Of a stretch of 34,041 bases of DNA, positions 1-7,170 are shown one piece after another. The notes below the pieces were generated by a model, which was not told the origin of the DNA, made no database searches, and was given only the letters and a program-made list of their open reading frames with translations. Location: NCBI GenBank assembly GCA_002747455.1, contig PDPG01000029.1:1-34041 (forward strand). Reading direction: 5' to 3'. How positions within the stretch are numbered: the first letter of the stretch is position 1; each line of letters opens with the position of its first letter. The DNA comes from Pseudomonadota bacterium (GTDB lineage: Bacteria; Pseudomonadota; Gammaproteobacteria; Thiotrichales; Thiotrichaceae). The translations under genes and the position numbers were made by a program.

Positions 1-98
1 AAAGTGCCGTTACCCTAACGGCTGATGAAACGCCCCGTGCGGACCCGCATGCGGGGTGTTGTGGGGAGGGCTGGCTAGAAACCAGTCCTTACCCGATT
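1..98 (+). mobile_element. 3' end of a group II intron (domains V-VI), partial
   Basis: A strong hairpin at about 31-58 (CCCCGTGCGG, short loop, CCGCATGCGGGG) is followed by GTTGTGGGGAGGG, then a second hairpin with CTGG/CCAG arms at about 71-84, and ends in TTACCCGATT. This order resembles the domain V and domain VI tail that follows the reverse transcriptase/maturase gene in many bacterial group II introns, which often end in a CCCGAT-like sequence. A small hairpin, CCGTTA/TAACGG at 7-21, precedes it and may be the base of domain IV. The intron would be on the plus strand, with its body and any maturase gene left of the window. The likely 3' splice boundary is near 97-98. It ends only about 7 bases from the stop codon of the first minus-strand gene. 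The call rests on remembered sequence pattern and hairpin geometry; an unrelated structured repeat is possible. Confidence 0.6.
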
Positions 99-104
99 AG
101 TTTT

Positions 105-365
105 TTAAGAATTTTCTTTTTTACTTTCTTCATACAGCCTCATTTGTTCGTCGATATAATCTTGATCTACTTCATTACATCGTCCCAACTGGATGATAAG
201 AAATTCTCTAATAAAACCATATATTCTAAGAACCATAAAACTTGATAGAGAAAAGAAAATCCAGACTAAAATACTACCTATAGTTCCGTCAAGAGATGCC
301 CCGAACCATAACCCACCTATAAAAATTGCATAGAATATTAATCCGGAGAATATATAACTAACCAT
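105..365 (-). CDS. Small membrane protein of unknown function (86 aa)
   Basis: I do not recognise this family. The protein has two hydrophobic segments (about residues 5-23 and 30-50), then a charged cytoplasmic-looking tail of about 30 residues rich in Glu, Asp and Lys. It is the third and last gene of a minus-strand cassette. Its start overlaps the end of the preceding gene by 8 bases, which suggests translational coupling, because only a weak GGA lies upstream of the ATG. The stop codon lies a few bases from the group II intron end. Base composition is clearly more AT-rich than the housekeeping genes further right, consistent with an acquired region. Confidence 0.6.
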   Translation of the reverse strand: MVSYIFSGLIFYAIFIGGLWFGASLDGTIGSILVWIFFSLSSFMVLRIYGFIREFLIIQLGRCNEVDQDYIDEQMRLYEESKKENS

Positions 366-900
366 TGTTGTATTTTTCCATGTATTTTAACAAAGCGTTT
401 GCTTTTGTTGTTGCCACTACTGAATCTACAACCTTATAATTTCTGTTATCCAAGAGACAGAAACTATGGGTGTATTTCCTGATGAGCAATCCATTTCCGA
501 AGGTCCCAAGTAGTAGCACAAAAAGAGGAGGTGCAGAATCAACAAACTTTACATAATATTTTAGAAGTCCGATATTGGCTGTTATTTCAACAATATATAG
601 GTGAACAAAGATCCCTCCAAATATTATTAGTAAAGTAAAAATCGCCTCCCACAACTTGCTAAAAAACAACCAAAATATGTGAAAGAAAAAGGCAACCCAT
701 GAAAAACCATCCTTGATGACAATAGTGTTATTGTCTGACTCCCTAACTAAAATGGTGTAGGTTTTGTTGAAAATGCTGTATTTATCAGTTTCCTCAAGAT
801 TTTGATTTGCCTTCTTTACTGAAGATATGGTTATAAATGCAGCAACCAATGTAGCTAATGAGGTCATTATTCCTGCAAGTAGTGTATTGTCTATTTCCAT
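358..900 (-). CDS. DUF2628-like membrane protein (180 aa)
   Basis: The protein has an N-terminal membrane segment (about residues 7-27), a short polar linker, then a hydrophobic block at about 64-106 beginning GFSWVAFFFHIFW and another at about 124-140 ending FGNGLLIRKY. The pattern GFSW-x-AFFF-x2-FW-x-n-LW followed by a Gly-Asn-containing segment and a basic residue pair resembles DUF2628 membrane proteins, whose function is unknown. DUF2628 proteins usually begin near the GFSW block, so the extra N-terminal membrane anchor of about 60 residues is noteworthy. The start is supported by AAAGAG six bases before the ATG. It is the middle gene of the three-gene AT-rich cassette, 10 bases after the first gene and overlapping the third. 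The family assignment is from motif memory only. Confidence 0.65.
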   Translation of the reverse strand: MEIDNTLLAGIMTSLATLVAAFITISSVKKANQNLEETDKYSIFNKTYTILVRESDNNTIVIKDGFSWVAFFFHIFWLFFSKLWEAIFTLLIIFGGIFVHLYIVEITANIGLLKYYVKFVDSAPPLFVLLLGTFGNGLLIRKYTHSFCLLDNRNYKVVDSVVATTKANALLKYMEKYNNG

Positions 901-910
901 TATAAACTCT

Positions 911-1282
911 TTAGTTTTTCCACCTGTATCCTAGTTTAAATAATTCAGCAGAGATTGTTTCTTTAATGAATCTATACGTCTTTCTATTTTCCAAAGGAAC
1001 CTGAAATTCAATTACTGCACTTGCCACACACATATCTACTAGGTTTTCAGGTTCTGGTTTTTCATCAAAGTAACTTTTTATCCTTGCCTGCTCTTGTTTT
1101 GGGGTCAGCCAAGGTTTTAAGCTAAATCTTCTATTGAACAGAGCAATAGCCAATTCTTTTTCTGTGGCTTCTGGGTTTTCTTTTTTCCACATTCGATAGA
1201 TTGGATAAACACCTCTTGGAATACTTTTTAATAACCAGTTCCTTAGTGGGTCAAATTTTAATGCGAGCAATTGTAAACTCAA
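911..1282 (-). CDS. Hypothetical protein (123 aa), first gene of AT-rich cassette
   Basis: I do not recognise this protein. It looks soluble and mildly basic, with a Trp- and Lys-rich central part (about residues 28-62) and no clear membrane segment. The reading frame opens with TTG at 1282. An AGGA lies almost directly against this codon, which is too close, so the true start may be a second TTG four codons in, about 12 bases after AGGA, or a later codon. A -10-like TATAAT on the minus strand at 1327-1332 would give a leader of about 38 bases. It is followed after 10 bases by the DUF2628-like gene, so the three genes are probably one transcript. Confidence 0.55.
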   Translation of the reverse strand: MSLQLLALKFDPLRNWLLKSIPRGVYPIYRMWKKENPEATEKELAIALFNRRFSLKPWLTPKQEQARIKSYFDEKPEPENLVDMCVASAVIEFQVPLENRKTYRFIKETISAELFKLGYRWKN

Positions 1283-1326
1283 TTCCTGATTACTCCGCTA
1301 TTGTTGAGAACTGAAGCTAACAGCCT

Positions 1327-1332
1327 ATTATA
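1327..1332 (-). promoter_or_regulatory. Candidate -10 box for the three-gene cassette
   Basis: The minus strand reads TATAAT here, about 45 bases upstream of the TTG start at 1282. No good -35 hexamer was found at 16-18 bases. The same minus-strand word CTCTGTATA occurs twice, at 1329-1337 and 1354-1362, 25 bases apart, and could be an operator. The assignment is tentative. Confidence 0.35.
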
Positions 1333-1503
1333 CAGAGAGAAATGATATCTTACTATACAGAGTTTGTGAAATGGCTTATTACTTTGCTACGGCAATTGAT
1401 CTCGCTCACTCCAAACATAAGTCTCATAACTGGGTGGATACATCGCCTTGGTGATGGCGCAAAAAACTGGTATCAAAAAAAGCTGGAATTATTTACATCC
1501 CCT

Positions 1504-2457
1504 TCAATTCACATTCAAGCAGCCAGATAATTGCTCTGCGGTATAACGAAGAAACTCAGGATATGCCTGATCGCTCACCGGAATCATCCGTCCCAATGGA
1601 TCAATCTCGGTCGTGTTGACCTCAAGGTCTTCAGTCAGCACTGCCAGTGTTCTGGTTTTTACACCCACCTCGCTCACAATGCACCGCACACCAGAGTCAC
1701 GGATTTGCTGACGAGCTTTGGATAGGGACTTCCCACTGGCGCTTAAACCTTCTTGCTGAGTGATGCTTCCTAGTTGGTTAAGTTGATAATGATGGGTAAA
1801 GTATTGCCAAGCATTATGCATGACTAAAAAAGGTTGCTTGGTGACGCCTTTTAAGGATTCAGCAATATCATGGTCGGCTTGTTTGATGGCTCCAATCAGA
1901 GCTTGTGCATTGGCTGACAGCTGGCTTTTGCGCTCTGGCAAGGCTTTAGTCAATGCATCGCGAATATGTTCGGCCATCACAATGGCATTATCTGGATCTA
2001 ACCAGAGGTGGTAATCCTTCGGTTCAGTCTCGTGGTCTGTAGCCTGTGCGTCCACTTTATCGTGAGCGTCGTGATGATCATTGTCGTTATGCCTGTGATT
2101 ATTGTGCGCATGATCAGCATCCAACAGTTGCATCCCCTTGGTCTTTGACAGTACAACCAACTTACCCGCATCAATATTGCTGAGGCTTTTATTGAGCTGA
2201 GATTCCAGCATTGGATCAATGCGAAACACCAGGTCAGCCCGATTTAAGCGGCGTATATCAGAAGGTTTCAGACTGTAATGGTGCGGTGAGGCGTAGTCTG
2301 GCACGATTTGTTGGCTCTCCGCCGTATCACCTGCAATCGAACTCACCAGCATGTGAACAGGCTTAATCGTAGATAAAATTAATGGTTTTTCTGTCGCCTG
2401 TGCGAAAGGTGTTGTAAGAGCTGCAATCAGGACGAAAAAGGGTACAATGCGCTTCAT
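1504..2457 (-). CDS. znuA: Zinc ABC transporter, periplasmic zinc-binding protein ZnuA
   Basis: ZnuA captures zinc in the periplasm and delivers it to the ZnuBC membrane transporter. The 317-residue protein begins MKRIVPFFVLIAALTTPFAQA, a clear Sec signal peptide, which fixes the start at 2457 rather than at upstream in-frame ATGs. Expected zinc ligands include His59/His60 in SPHHY, His150 in DYHLWLDP and the His of VMHNAW. Residues 113-142 form a His/Asp-rich loop with about eight histidines, the flexible acidic-histidine loop typical of ZnuA. The gene is divergent from znuC and their 5' ends touch or overlap, leaving no separate intergenic region for a Zur operator. Only a weak GAG about ten bases before the ATG serves as a ribosome binding site. 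The family call is secure. Specificity for zinc rather than manganese is inferred from the His-rich loop and ZnuB/ZnuC context. Confidence 0.93.
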   Translation of the reverse strand: MKRIVPFFVLIAALTTPFAQATEKPLILSTIKPVHMLVSSIAGDTAESQQIVPDYASPHHYSLKPSDIRRLNRADLVFRIDPMLESQLNKSLSNIDAGKLVVLSKTKGMQLLDADHAHNNHRHNDNDHHDAHDKVDAQATDHETEPKDYHLWLDPDNAIVMAEHIRDALTKALPERKSQLSANAQALIGAIKQADHDIAESLKGVTKQPFLVMHNAWQYFTHHYQLNQLGSITQQEGLSASGKSLSKARQQIRDSGVRCIVSEVGVKTRTLAVLTEDLEVNTTEIDPLGRMIPVSDQAYPEFLRYTAEQLSGCLNVN

Positions 2458-3247
2458 TATGACGGACTCAAATAAGATATTGGCGGTATTAAAACACGTC
2501 AGCCTCAGCATCGGGAAGCGGCAAATATTGCAAGATGTCAGCCTTCGTGTTGAGGCGGGAAAGGTATTGACTATTATCGGGCCTAATGGTGCCGGTAAAT
2601 CGACGTTGCTGCGTGTTTTATTGGGGTTGCAGCGAGTGGATTCCGGTGAAGTGAGCCTGCGGGAAGGGCTACGCATTGGCTATGTGCCCCAGTCAATGAA
2701 GATTGATAACACCATGCCGTTAACCGTGTTACGTTTTGTGTTGCTGGGTGGTGCAGGTGATGCCAGAGGTGCATTGGCTGAGCTGGCGGTTGAGTACCTG
2801 GCCGACTCCCCGATTCAGTCGATTTCGGGGGGAGAGTTTCAGCGAGTACTACTGGCCAGAGCTGTGTTGCGTAAGCCGGATTTATTAGTGCTGGATGAGC
2901 CGGCACAGGGCGTTGATGTATTGGGACAGGGTGGTTTGTACGAACATATTGCCCAGTTGCGGCAGCGTTATGGATTTGGGGTGATTATGGTGTCGCACGA
3001 TCTGCATTTTGTTATGGCAAAGACAGATCAGGTGATTTGCCTGAATCAGCATATTTGTTGTCATGGTGTGCCGGATGATGTGAGTCGCCACCCAGAGTAT
3101 CAACGTTTATTTGGCGATCTTCCAAATTCAGGTTTGGCCGTTTATACGCATCATCACGATCATCACCATGATGTTCATGGGAATGTGATTCCCGGACATG
3201 CTCACGGTGAAGCGTGCCATCATGGTAAGGATGAGAAGCATGGATGA
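2447..3247 (+). CDS. znuC: Zinc ABC transporter, ATP-binding protein ZnuC
   Basis: ZnuC is the cytoplasmic ATPase that powers zinc import through ZnuB. It shows all ABC motifs in order: Walker A GPNGAGKST, Q-loop YVPQ, signature SGGEF, Walker B LLVLDEP and the switch His in VSHD. The C-terminal tail of about 35 residues contains roughly ten histidines (for example HHHDHHHD) and probably binds zinc. Two ATG codons are possible. The one at 2447 has AAGGG four bases upstream but lies inside znuA codons on the other strand; the one at 2459 matches usual ZnuC N-termini better but has no well-placed ribosome site. The end overlaps znuB by 8 bases, indicating a translationally coupled znuCB operon. 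Confidence 0.93.
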   Translation: MRFIMTDSNKILAVLKHVSLSIGKRQILQDVSLRVEAGKVLTIIGPNGAGKSTLLRVLLGLQRVDSGEVSLREGLRIGYVPQSMKIDNTMPLTVLRFVLLGGAGDARGALAELAVEYLADSPIQSISGGEFQRVLLARAVLRKPDLLVLDEPAQGVDVLGQGGLYEHIAQLRQRYGFGVIMVSHDLHFVMAKTDQVICLNQHICCHGVPDDVSRHPEYQRLFGDLPNSGLAVYTHHHDHHHDVHGNVIPGHAHGEACHHGKDEKHG

Positions 3248-4028
3248 GTTTATTATTCGCGCCTTGATTGCTGGCTCATTGGTGGCGGCGACCGCTGGTT
3301 TATTAGGCGTGTTTGTTGTGTGGCGAAGGATGTCATTTTTTGGTGACACGTTGGCTCACTCGGCTTTGCTGGGTGTGGCGATTGGTTTGCTGCTCAACAT
3401 TGGGCTGATGGTGGGTGTGGTTGTCTCTACCTTAATTGTCGGATTGATTTTATACCTGTTTCAGCGACAGAGACGGGTGAGTAATGATGCTCTATTGGGG
3501 ATTCTAGCGCACAGTGGGCTTTCGTTGGGTTTGATTACCCTGAGCTTTGTGAGGGCACAGAATGTCAATCTGGAAGATTGGTTATTTGGGGATGTATTAA
3601 CAGTGACATGGCCGGATGTGATCAACATTGTAGCTATCTTGCTGCTGGTCGCATTGGTCATGTGGTGGCTATGGCGTCCTTTGTTGGCACTGACGGTTCA
3701 CGAGGAATTAGCAACAGTGGAAGGTGTTAAGGTCAATCAGGTGAATATGGCATTTGTGCTGCTAGTGGCGCTGTTGGTGGCAAGTGCGATGCAGGTGGTG
3801 GGCGCATTGTTGATTACCGCACTGCTGATTATCCCAGCATCTACCGCGAGATTGTTTGCCAAAACACCGGAGCAAATGGCATTGATTGCAGCGTCATTGG
3901 GCGTTGTCTCGGTGGTTGTTGGCGTGCTGGTGTCCAATGCAACGGACGCACCCGCAGGGCCGTCTATTGTCTTTGCTTCAGCCTTGTTGTTTTTCAGTGT
4001 TCAATTGCTCAAAAGCTTCAGGGCGTGA
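3240..4028 (+). CDS. znuB: Zinc ABC transporter, permease ZnuB
   Basis: ZnuB is the inner-membrane channel of the zinc importer and belongs to the ABC-3 metal permease family. The 262-residue protein is almost entirely hydrophobic with about eight membrane segments. It has the family pattern near the N-terminus (GLLGVFVVWRRMSFFGDTLAHSALLGVAIG, split by a loop at residues about 30-36) and a C-terminal part rich in Ala and Val with LLITALLIIPASTARL. I chose the ATG at 3240 because AAGGA lies 8 bases upstream; earlier in-frame ATGs lie deeper inside znuC. It follows znuC with an 8-base overlap and ends 44 bases before the convergent DUF1501 gene, with no clear terminator in between. Confidence 0.93.
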   Translation: MDEFIIRALIAGSLVAATAGLLGVFVVWRRMSFFGDTLAHSALLGVAIGLLLNIGLMVGVVVSTLIVGLILYLFQRQRRVSNDALLGILAHSGLSLGLITLSFVRAQNVNLEDWLFGDVLTVTWPDVINIVAILLLVALVMWWLWRPLLALTVHEELATVEGVKVNQVNMAFVLLVALLVASAMQVVGALLITALLIIPASTARLFAKTPEQMALIAASLGVVSVVVGVLVSNATDAPAGPSIVFASALLFFSVQLLKSFRA

Positions 4029-4072
4029 ACTCATATTTGGTGAGGTCATCGCTCCCTTCAGTCTGATTTACC

Positions 4073-5242
4073 TTATACAAAGGGAACTGGCTTGTGCGCC
4101 TGACCCCACGGGCTGGGGCGCTTCCACCAACGTTGTGCAATGGTCGCATAGATCTCACGGAAATCAATAGAGTGAGCTAAGTCACCATTGACTAGGTCAT
4201 CTTCTTTCAGGCTTGGCGTTTTACCGTACAGGCCGCCACGAATCGCACCGCCCAGAACCATATTGACCGAGCCTGAGCCGTGGTCAGTCCCATAGCTGCC
4301 ATTCTCTCGCACACGACGGCCAAACTCAGAATAGGTGACGACTAAGATATTGTTCCAAAGCTTGTGATGCTTCATCGATTTCGCAAAAGCGGAAAGTCCA
4401 GAGCTTAGGTGGTTCATCAGGTTGTTGTGCACATCGCGCTGATTGGCATGGGTATCAAAGCCGTCTAGGGTCACCTTATAGGCGGGTAAGTGCATACCGT
4501 TGATGATCATGCGGTTTACTTGTTCCAAATGGCGGCCAAATGCGGTATTTGGGAATCGCACAGAAGAAGGTCGCGCATTTTTCAGCTTTTCTTCTAAAAG
4601 ACTAGCGGCCAGATTAATCTGGTTTTGTACACTCAGCATATGGCTCAACGCATCACTATCTGCGCGGAAGGCTTTTTTATTGAGGTATTTTGTTTGACGT
4701 AAGAACTCTTCTGAGTTCAACATGGCGACGGAGCGGCCACGTTCACCCGCCATTGGCCCGAGATTATTATCACCTAAAACGATGCCATTCAGACTTCGGT
4801 CACCATCACGGAATACCTGAGAAACCCAGCCGCCATCGCCGTGACCACTGAGGTTCCCACTTTCCCAGATGTCAGCAGAATGAAAGTGTGAGCGACTCGC
4901 TTGTGGGTATCCCACGCCTTGCACCCACGCCATGTCGCCCTCTTTCCAAAGGTTTAAAAGTGATCTTAGGTAAGGGTTAATACCCATGTCACCTTTTAGC
5001 GGTATGGCCTTTTTAATCGCAATTTCCGGCCTTAGTTTGTAGTACAGCTCATCTTCAAACGGGACTAGTGTGTTCAGTCCGTCATTGCCGCCCCTGAGCT
5101 CGACCATTAGCACGATGCGATCAGGGCGTTGCAGCGATTGACTGAGTTTACGTGAAGAAGTTTTGTCATTAGCCAGCACGGTGGGCATTAAACCCGTTAA
5201 TGATGTCAGGCTTGCATATTGCAGGAAATCACGACGGTTCAT
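4073..5242 (-). CDS. DUF1501 family protein, Tat-exported (389 aa)
   Basis: DUF1501 proteins resemble the alkaline phosphatase/sulfatase fold and are found as exported proteins of uncertain function. This one starts MNRRDFLQYASLTSLTGLM, a twin-arginine signal (RRDFL), so export in folded form is expected. The body shows the family pattern VELRGGNDGLNTLVPF near residues 47-62, a GDGGWVSQVFRDG segment, and late in the protein YSEFGRRVREN-SYGTDHGSG, where the Asp-His pair is typical of metal-binding sites in the superfamily. The length is normal for the family. It lies 34 bases downstream of the DUF1800 gene, and such pairs are common in proteobacteria and planctomycetes. The family call is firm; substrate and role are unknown. 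Confidence 0.88.
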   Translation of the reverse strand: MNRRDFLQYASLTSLTGLMPTVLANDKTSSRKLSQSLQRPDRIVLMVELRGGNDGLNTLVPFEDELYYKLRPEIAIKKAIPLKGDMGINPYLRSLLNLWKEGDMAWVQGVGYPQASRSHFHSADIWESGNLSGHGDGGWVSQVFRDGDRSLNGIVLGDNNLGPMAGERGRSVAMLNSEEFLRQTKYLNKKAFRADSDALSHMLSVQNQINLAASLLEEKLKNARPSSVRFPNTAFGRHLEQVNRMIINGMHLPAYKVTLDGFDTHANQRDVHNNLMNHLSSGLSAFAKSMKHHKLWNNILVVTYSEFGRRVRENGSYGTDHGSGSVNMVLGGAIRGGLYGKTPSLKEDDLVNGDLAHSIDFREIYATIAQRWWKRPSPWGQAHKPVPFV

Positions 5243-5276
5243 AGCTGAAAAGATTCCTTGTCAGGCGTGTCAGTGT

Positions 5277-6563
5277 TTATTTTAATTGGTAGGTTGGATC
5301 AAGCACCAAAGCCCTGACCAGGCGTAATTTACCTGGGATCACAGGGAGCGGCAGCACAGGTTGACGAGGTAATAGCCAGTCAACGACCGCCTCACCCTCG
5401 GTTTTTGGCAACCTTTTTTCTATGTGTGGTGACTGCTTGGTGTGGCGGGTCAGGCGGGTCAGCAATGAGTTTCTGACCAGCAGTGTTTGGGTGTCAATCC
5501 ACTGCTTTCCACCCGCCCAGCCTTTTACATTGGGTGGGTCGAACAGATCCTGTCCGAGCAGTTGGTTAATGTGTACCAGCTCAGCAATCGCAGGCTTCGG
5601 GTAGGGGAGTGAGCGCAGGGTACCGACGACTAAGTCAACAGGAGACTTAATCAGGTTGCCGCGGTTGCGGGCATCCCAAAACTCATTACTGCTCAGAACA
5701 GTTCTCAGAAGCGTTGAAATCCGATAGTTGGAGGTGCGGAAGGCATTGCCCCATTCGCGGATGACAGCTCTCGGTGGTGTGTGATAGCTAACGAACTCAT
5801 ACCAAAACTTTTCGGCGATACACTCAGCGGTACGGTGATGTTTTAGAAGTACATCTAACACTTGGTCGCCATTTTCAACCCACTGGCCCAAGAATTTCAC
5901 GCGCTTCGCTTCGTGCTCTTTTGAGTTGTAAACGAAGGTACCTTTGTTTCGGTCCGCCCCCCAGCCTGTAAAAGTGATGGCAGCGGCTTTGACGTCGTTC
6001 TCGGTGTAATGGCCCCGGCCTAAGGTAAACAGCTCCAGCAGCTCGCGTGCAAAGTTTTCGTTCGGTTTGCCTTTTTTGTTAAGTGAGCCATCCAGGTAAA
6101 CTAGCATGGCCGGGTCGCGCGCAATTTTGCGAAGCATTACGGCAAAACTACCCAGTGCGTTGTCGCGCAACATCTGGTTTTGCACATACATAATCTTGGG
6201 TTGCTGAACTTTTGCAAAACCGGAGGTGAAGTGGTTATGCCAAAAAAGAGTCATGCGCTCTTGTACAGGTGCCTTGGTCGTGAGTAAGTGACTCATCCAC
6301 CACTGCTTGAGTCTCACCGATTCCCTGCCCATTTGCATTCGGGCATCACGCTTACCCTTGCTGCTATGGGTACTCATCCTCATGATGTGGGTCCAAGGTG
6401 TCATGGGCGGTAACGCAGGTGTTTTATTGTCTTGATGGCTAAGCAGTATATTGACCGCGTCAGCTCTGGTGCGCCCTTTGAGTTTATTGACCAAGCTCCA
6501 CTCTGGTCCTAATGCCGATCTTGCCACTAAGTGCCGTGCGTCAGAAAAATCAAGCCTTTGCAT
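5277..6563 (-). CDS. DUF1800 family protein (428 aa)
   Basis: DUF1800 proteins are large proteins of unknown activity usually encoded beside DUF1501. Recognisable family segments are RMTLFWHNHFTSGFAKV near residues 102-118, NENFARELLELFTLGRGHYTENDVKAAAITFTG (two blocks near 165-200) and DPPNVKGWAGGKQWI near 335-350. No signal peptide or membrane segment is visible at the N-terminus, unlike its Tat-exported partner, so its location is uncertain; it could be cytoplasmic or exported by association. Two ATGs are four bases apart. I prefer the second, at 6563, because AGGA lies six bases upstream of it but directly against the first. It is the first gene of a two-gene operon. Confidence 0.87.
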   Translation of the reverse strand: MQRLDFSDARHLVARSALGPEWSLVNKLKGRTRADAVNILLSHQDNKTPALPPMTPWTHIMRMSTHSSKGKRDARMQMGRESVRLKQWWMSHLLTTKAPVQERMTLFWHNHFTSGFAKVQQPKIMYVQNQMLRDNALGSFAVMLRKIARDPAMLVYLDGSLNKKGKPNENFARELLELFTLGRGHYTENDVKAAAITFTGWGADRNKGTFVYNSKEHEAKRVKFLGQWVENGDQVLDVLLKHHRTAECIAEKFWYEFVSYHTPPRAVIREWGNAFRTSNYRISTLLRTVLSSNEFWDARNRGNLIKSPVDLVVGTLRSLPYPKPAIAELVHINQLLGQDLFDPPNVKGWAGGKQWIDTQTLLVRNSLLTRLTRHTKQSPHIEKRLPKTEGEAVVDWLLPRQPVLPLPVIPGKLRLVRALVLDPTYQLK

Positions 6564-6785
6564 TAACATTCCTACTGCGTTTTGCTTTCAGTTAACGTAC
6601 AAGGTGAGTTGTGCTTGTTATTGTTTTTCTTGCCTCACTTATGGGGGTGCTGTCCTCATTGCCTGGGTCGAAGCCATGACTGCCCCGGGGCCAAGAATCA
6701 AGCTACGCATTCCATGCATCTAGTTGGACGCTTGGGAATTCCACCGCAACCCGACAACAGGCATAAGCCTCCCGACCTGGTGCGA

Positions 6786-6791
6786 TATAAT
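6786..6791 (+). promoter_or_regulatory. Candidate -10 box upstream of the 100-aa membrane protein gene
   Basis: A perfect TATAAT lies 12 bases before the ATG at 6804. Transcription would begin around 6798, leaving a leader of only about 6 bases, close to leaderless. No convincing -35 was seen at 16-18 bases upstream. No Shine-Dalgarno sequence precedes the ATG, which fits a very short leader but does not prove it. Confidence 0.35.
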
Positions 6792-6803
6792 CACAGATCA
6801 ATT

Positions 6804-7106
6804 ATGAGTTCAAGTTACATAGATGAGTTAGAAATGCGCCTAATGGCATTTACGGAAGATTGGGATAAGGCATTGAATCAAAGGATATTTCTTTGGAGAG
6901 TACGGTTATTGATCGGCTTTGCCTTATCTTTATTACTACCATTGGTGTTTCATATCGGTTATTGGCTGTGGATAGTCGTGTTAGGGATGTCGGCAGGTTC
7001 ATTATTTTCTTTGTGTAAAAGTAATATTAGGGTGCAAAAATATATAAATTCCTGTCGTGAGCATATTCGCAACGCCCGAATATATGAAAAATGCTCCAAA
7101 GAATAA
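6804..7106 (+). CDS. Small inner-membrane protein of unknown function (100 aa)
   Basis: I do not recognise the family. The protein has an acidic, probably cytoplasmic N-terminus of about 30 residues, two adjacent hydrophobic segments (about 33-50 and 52-70) forming a hairpin, and a basic, Cys-containing tail of about 30 residues. The start at 6804 is chosen because upstream in-frame codons translate a low-complexity segment with no ribosome site, and a TATAAT box at 6786-6791 would exclude them from the transcript. It lies between the DUF1800 gene (divergent) and typA, which starts 64 bases downstream. No function can be proposed. Confidence 0.6.
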   Translation: MSSSYIDELEMRLMAFTEDWDKALNQRIFLWRVRLLIGFALSLLLPLVFHIGYWLWIVVLGMSAGSLFSLCKSNIRVQKYINSCREHIRNARIYEKCSKE

Positions 7107-7131
7107 TGGTGTAGTCCGTTGGCAGTGTGCG

Positions 7132-7137
7132 TATAAT
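7132..7137 (+). promoter_or_regulatory. Candidate -10 box for typA
   Basis: A perfect TATAAT is followed by CCGCGC, a GC-rich discriminator like those of growth-rate-controlled promoters. The expected transcription start near 7144 gives a leader of about 27 bases before the GTG at 7171. No clear -35 was found at the usual distance, so confidence is moderate. Confidence 0.42.
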
Positions 7138-7170
7138 CCGCGCTTATTATCTTGTTTTGAGAAAAAGTTT

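Noticed and set aside
1342..1530. 62-codon plus-strand open frame between the AT-rich cassette and znuA
   Set aside because: It has no ribosome site or recognisable motif and overlaps the 3' end of znuA on the opposite strand. It may be a decayed fragment, but I cannot support it as a gene.
7057..7170. N-terminal extension of typA from an upstream ATG
   Set aside because: The extra 38 residues have no family similarity, and a -10 box at 7132-7137 lies inside the extension.
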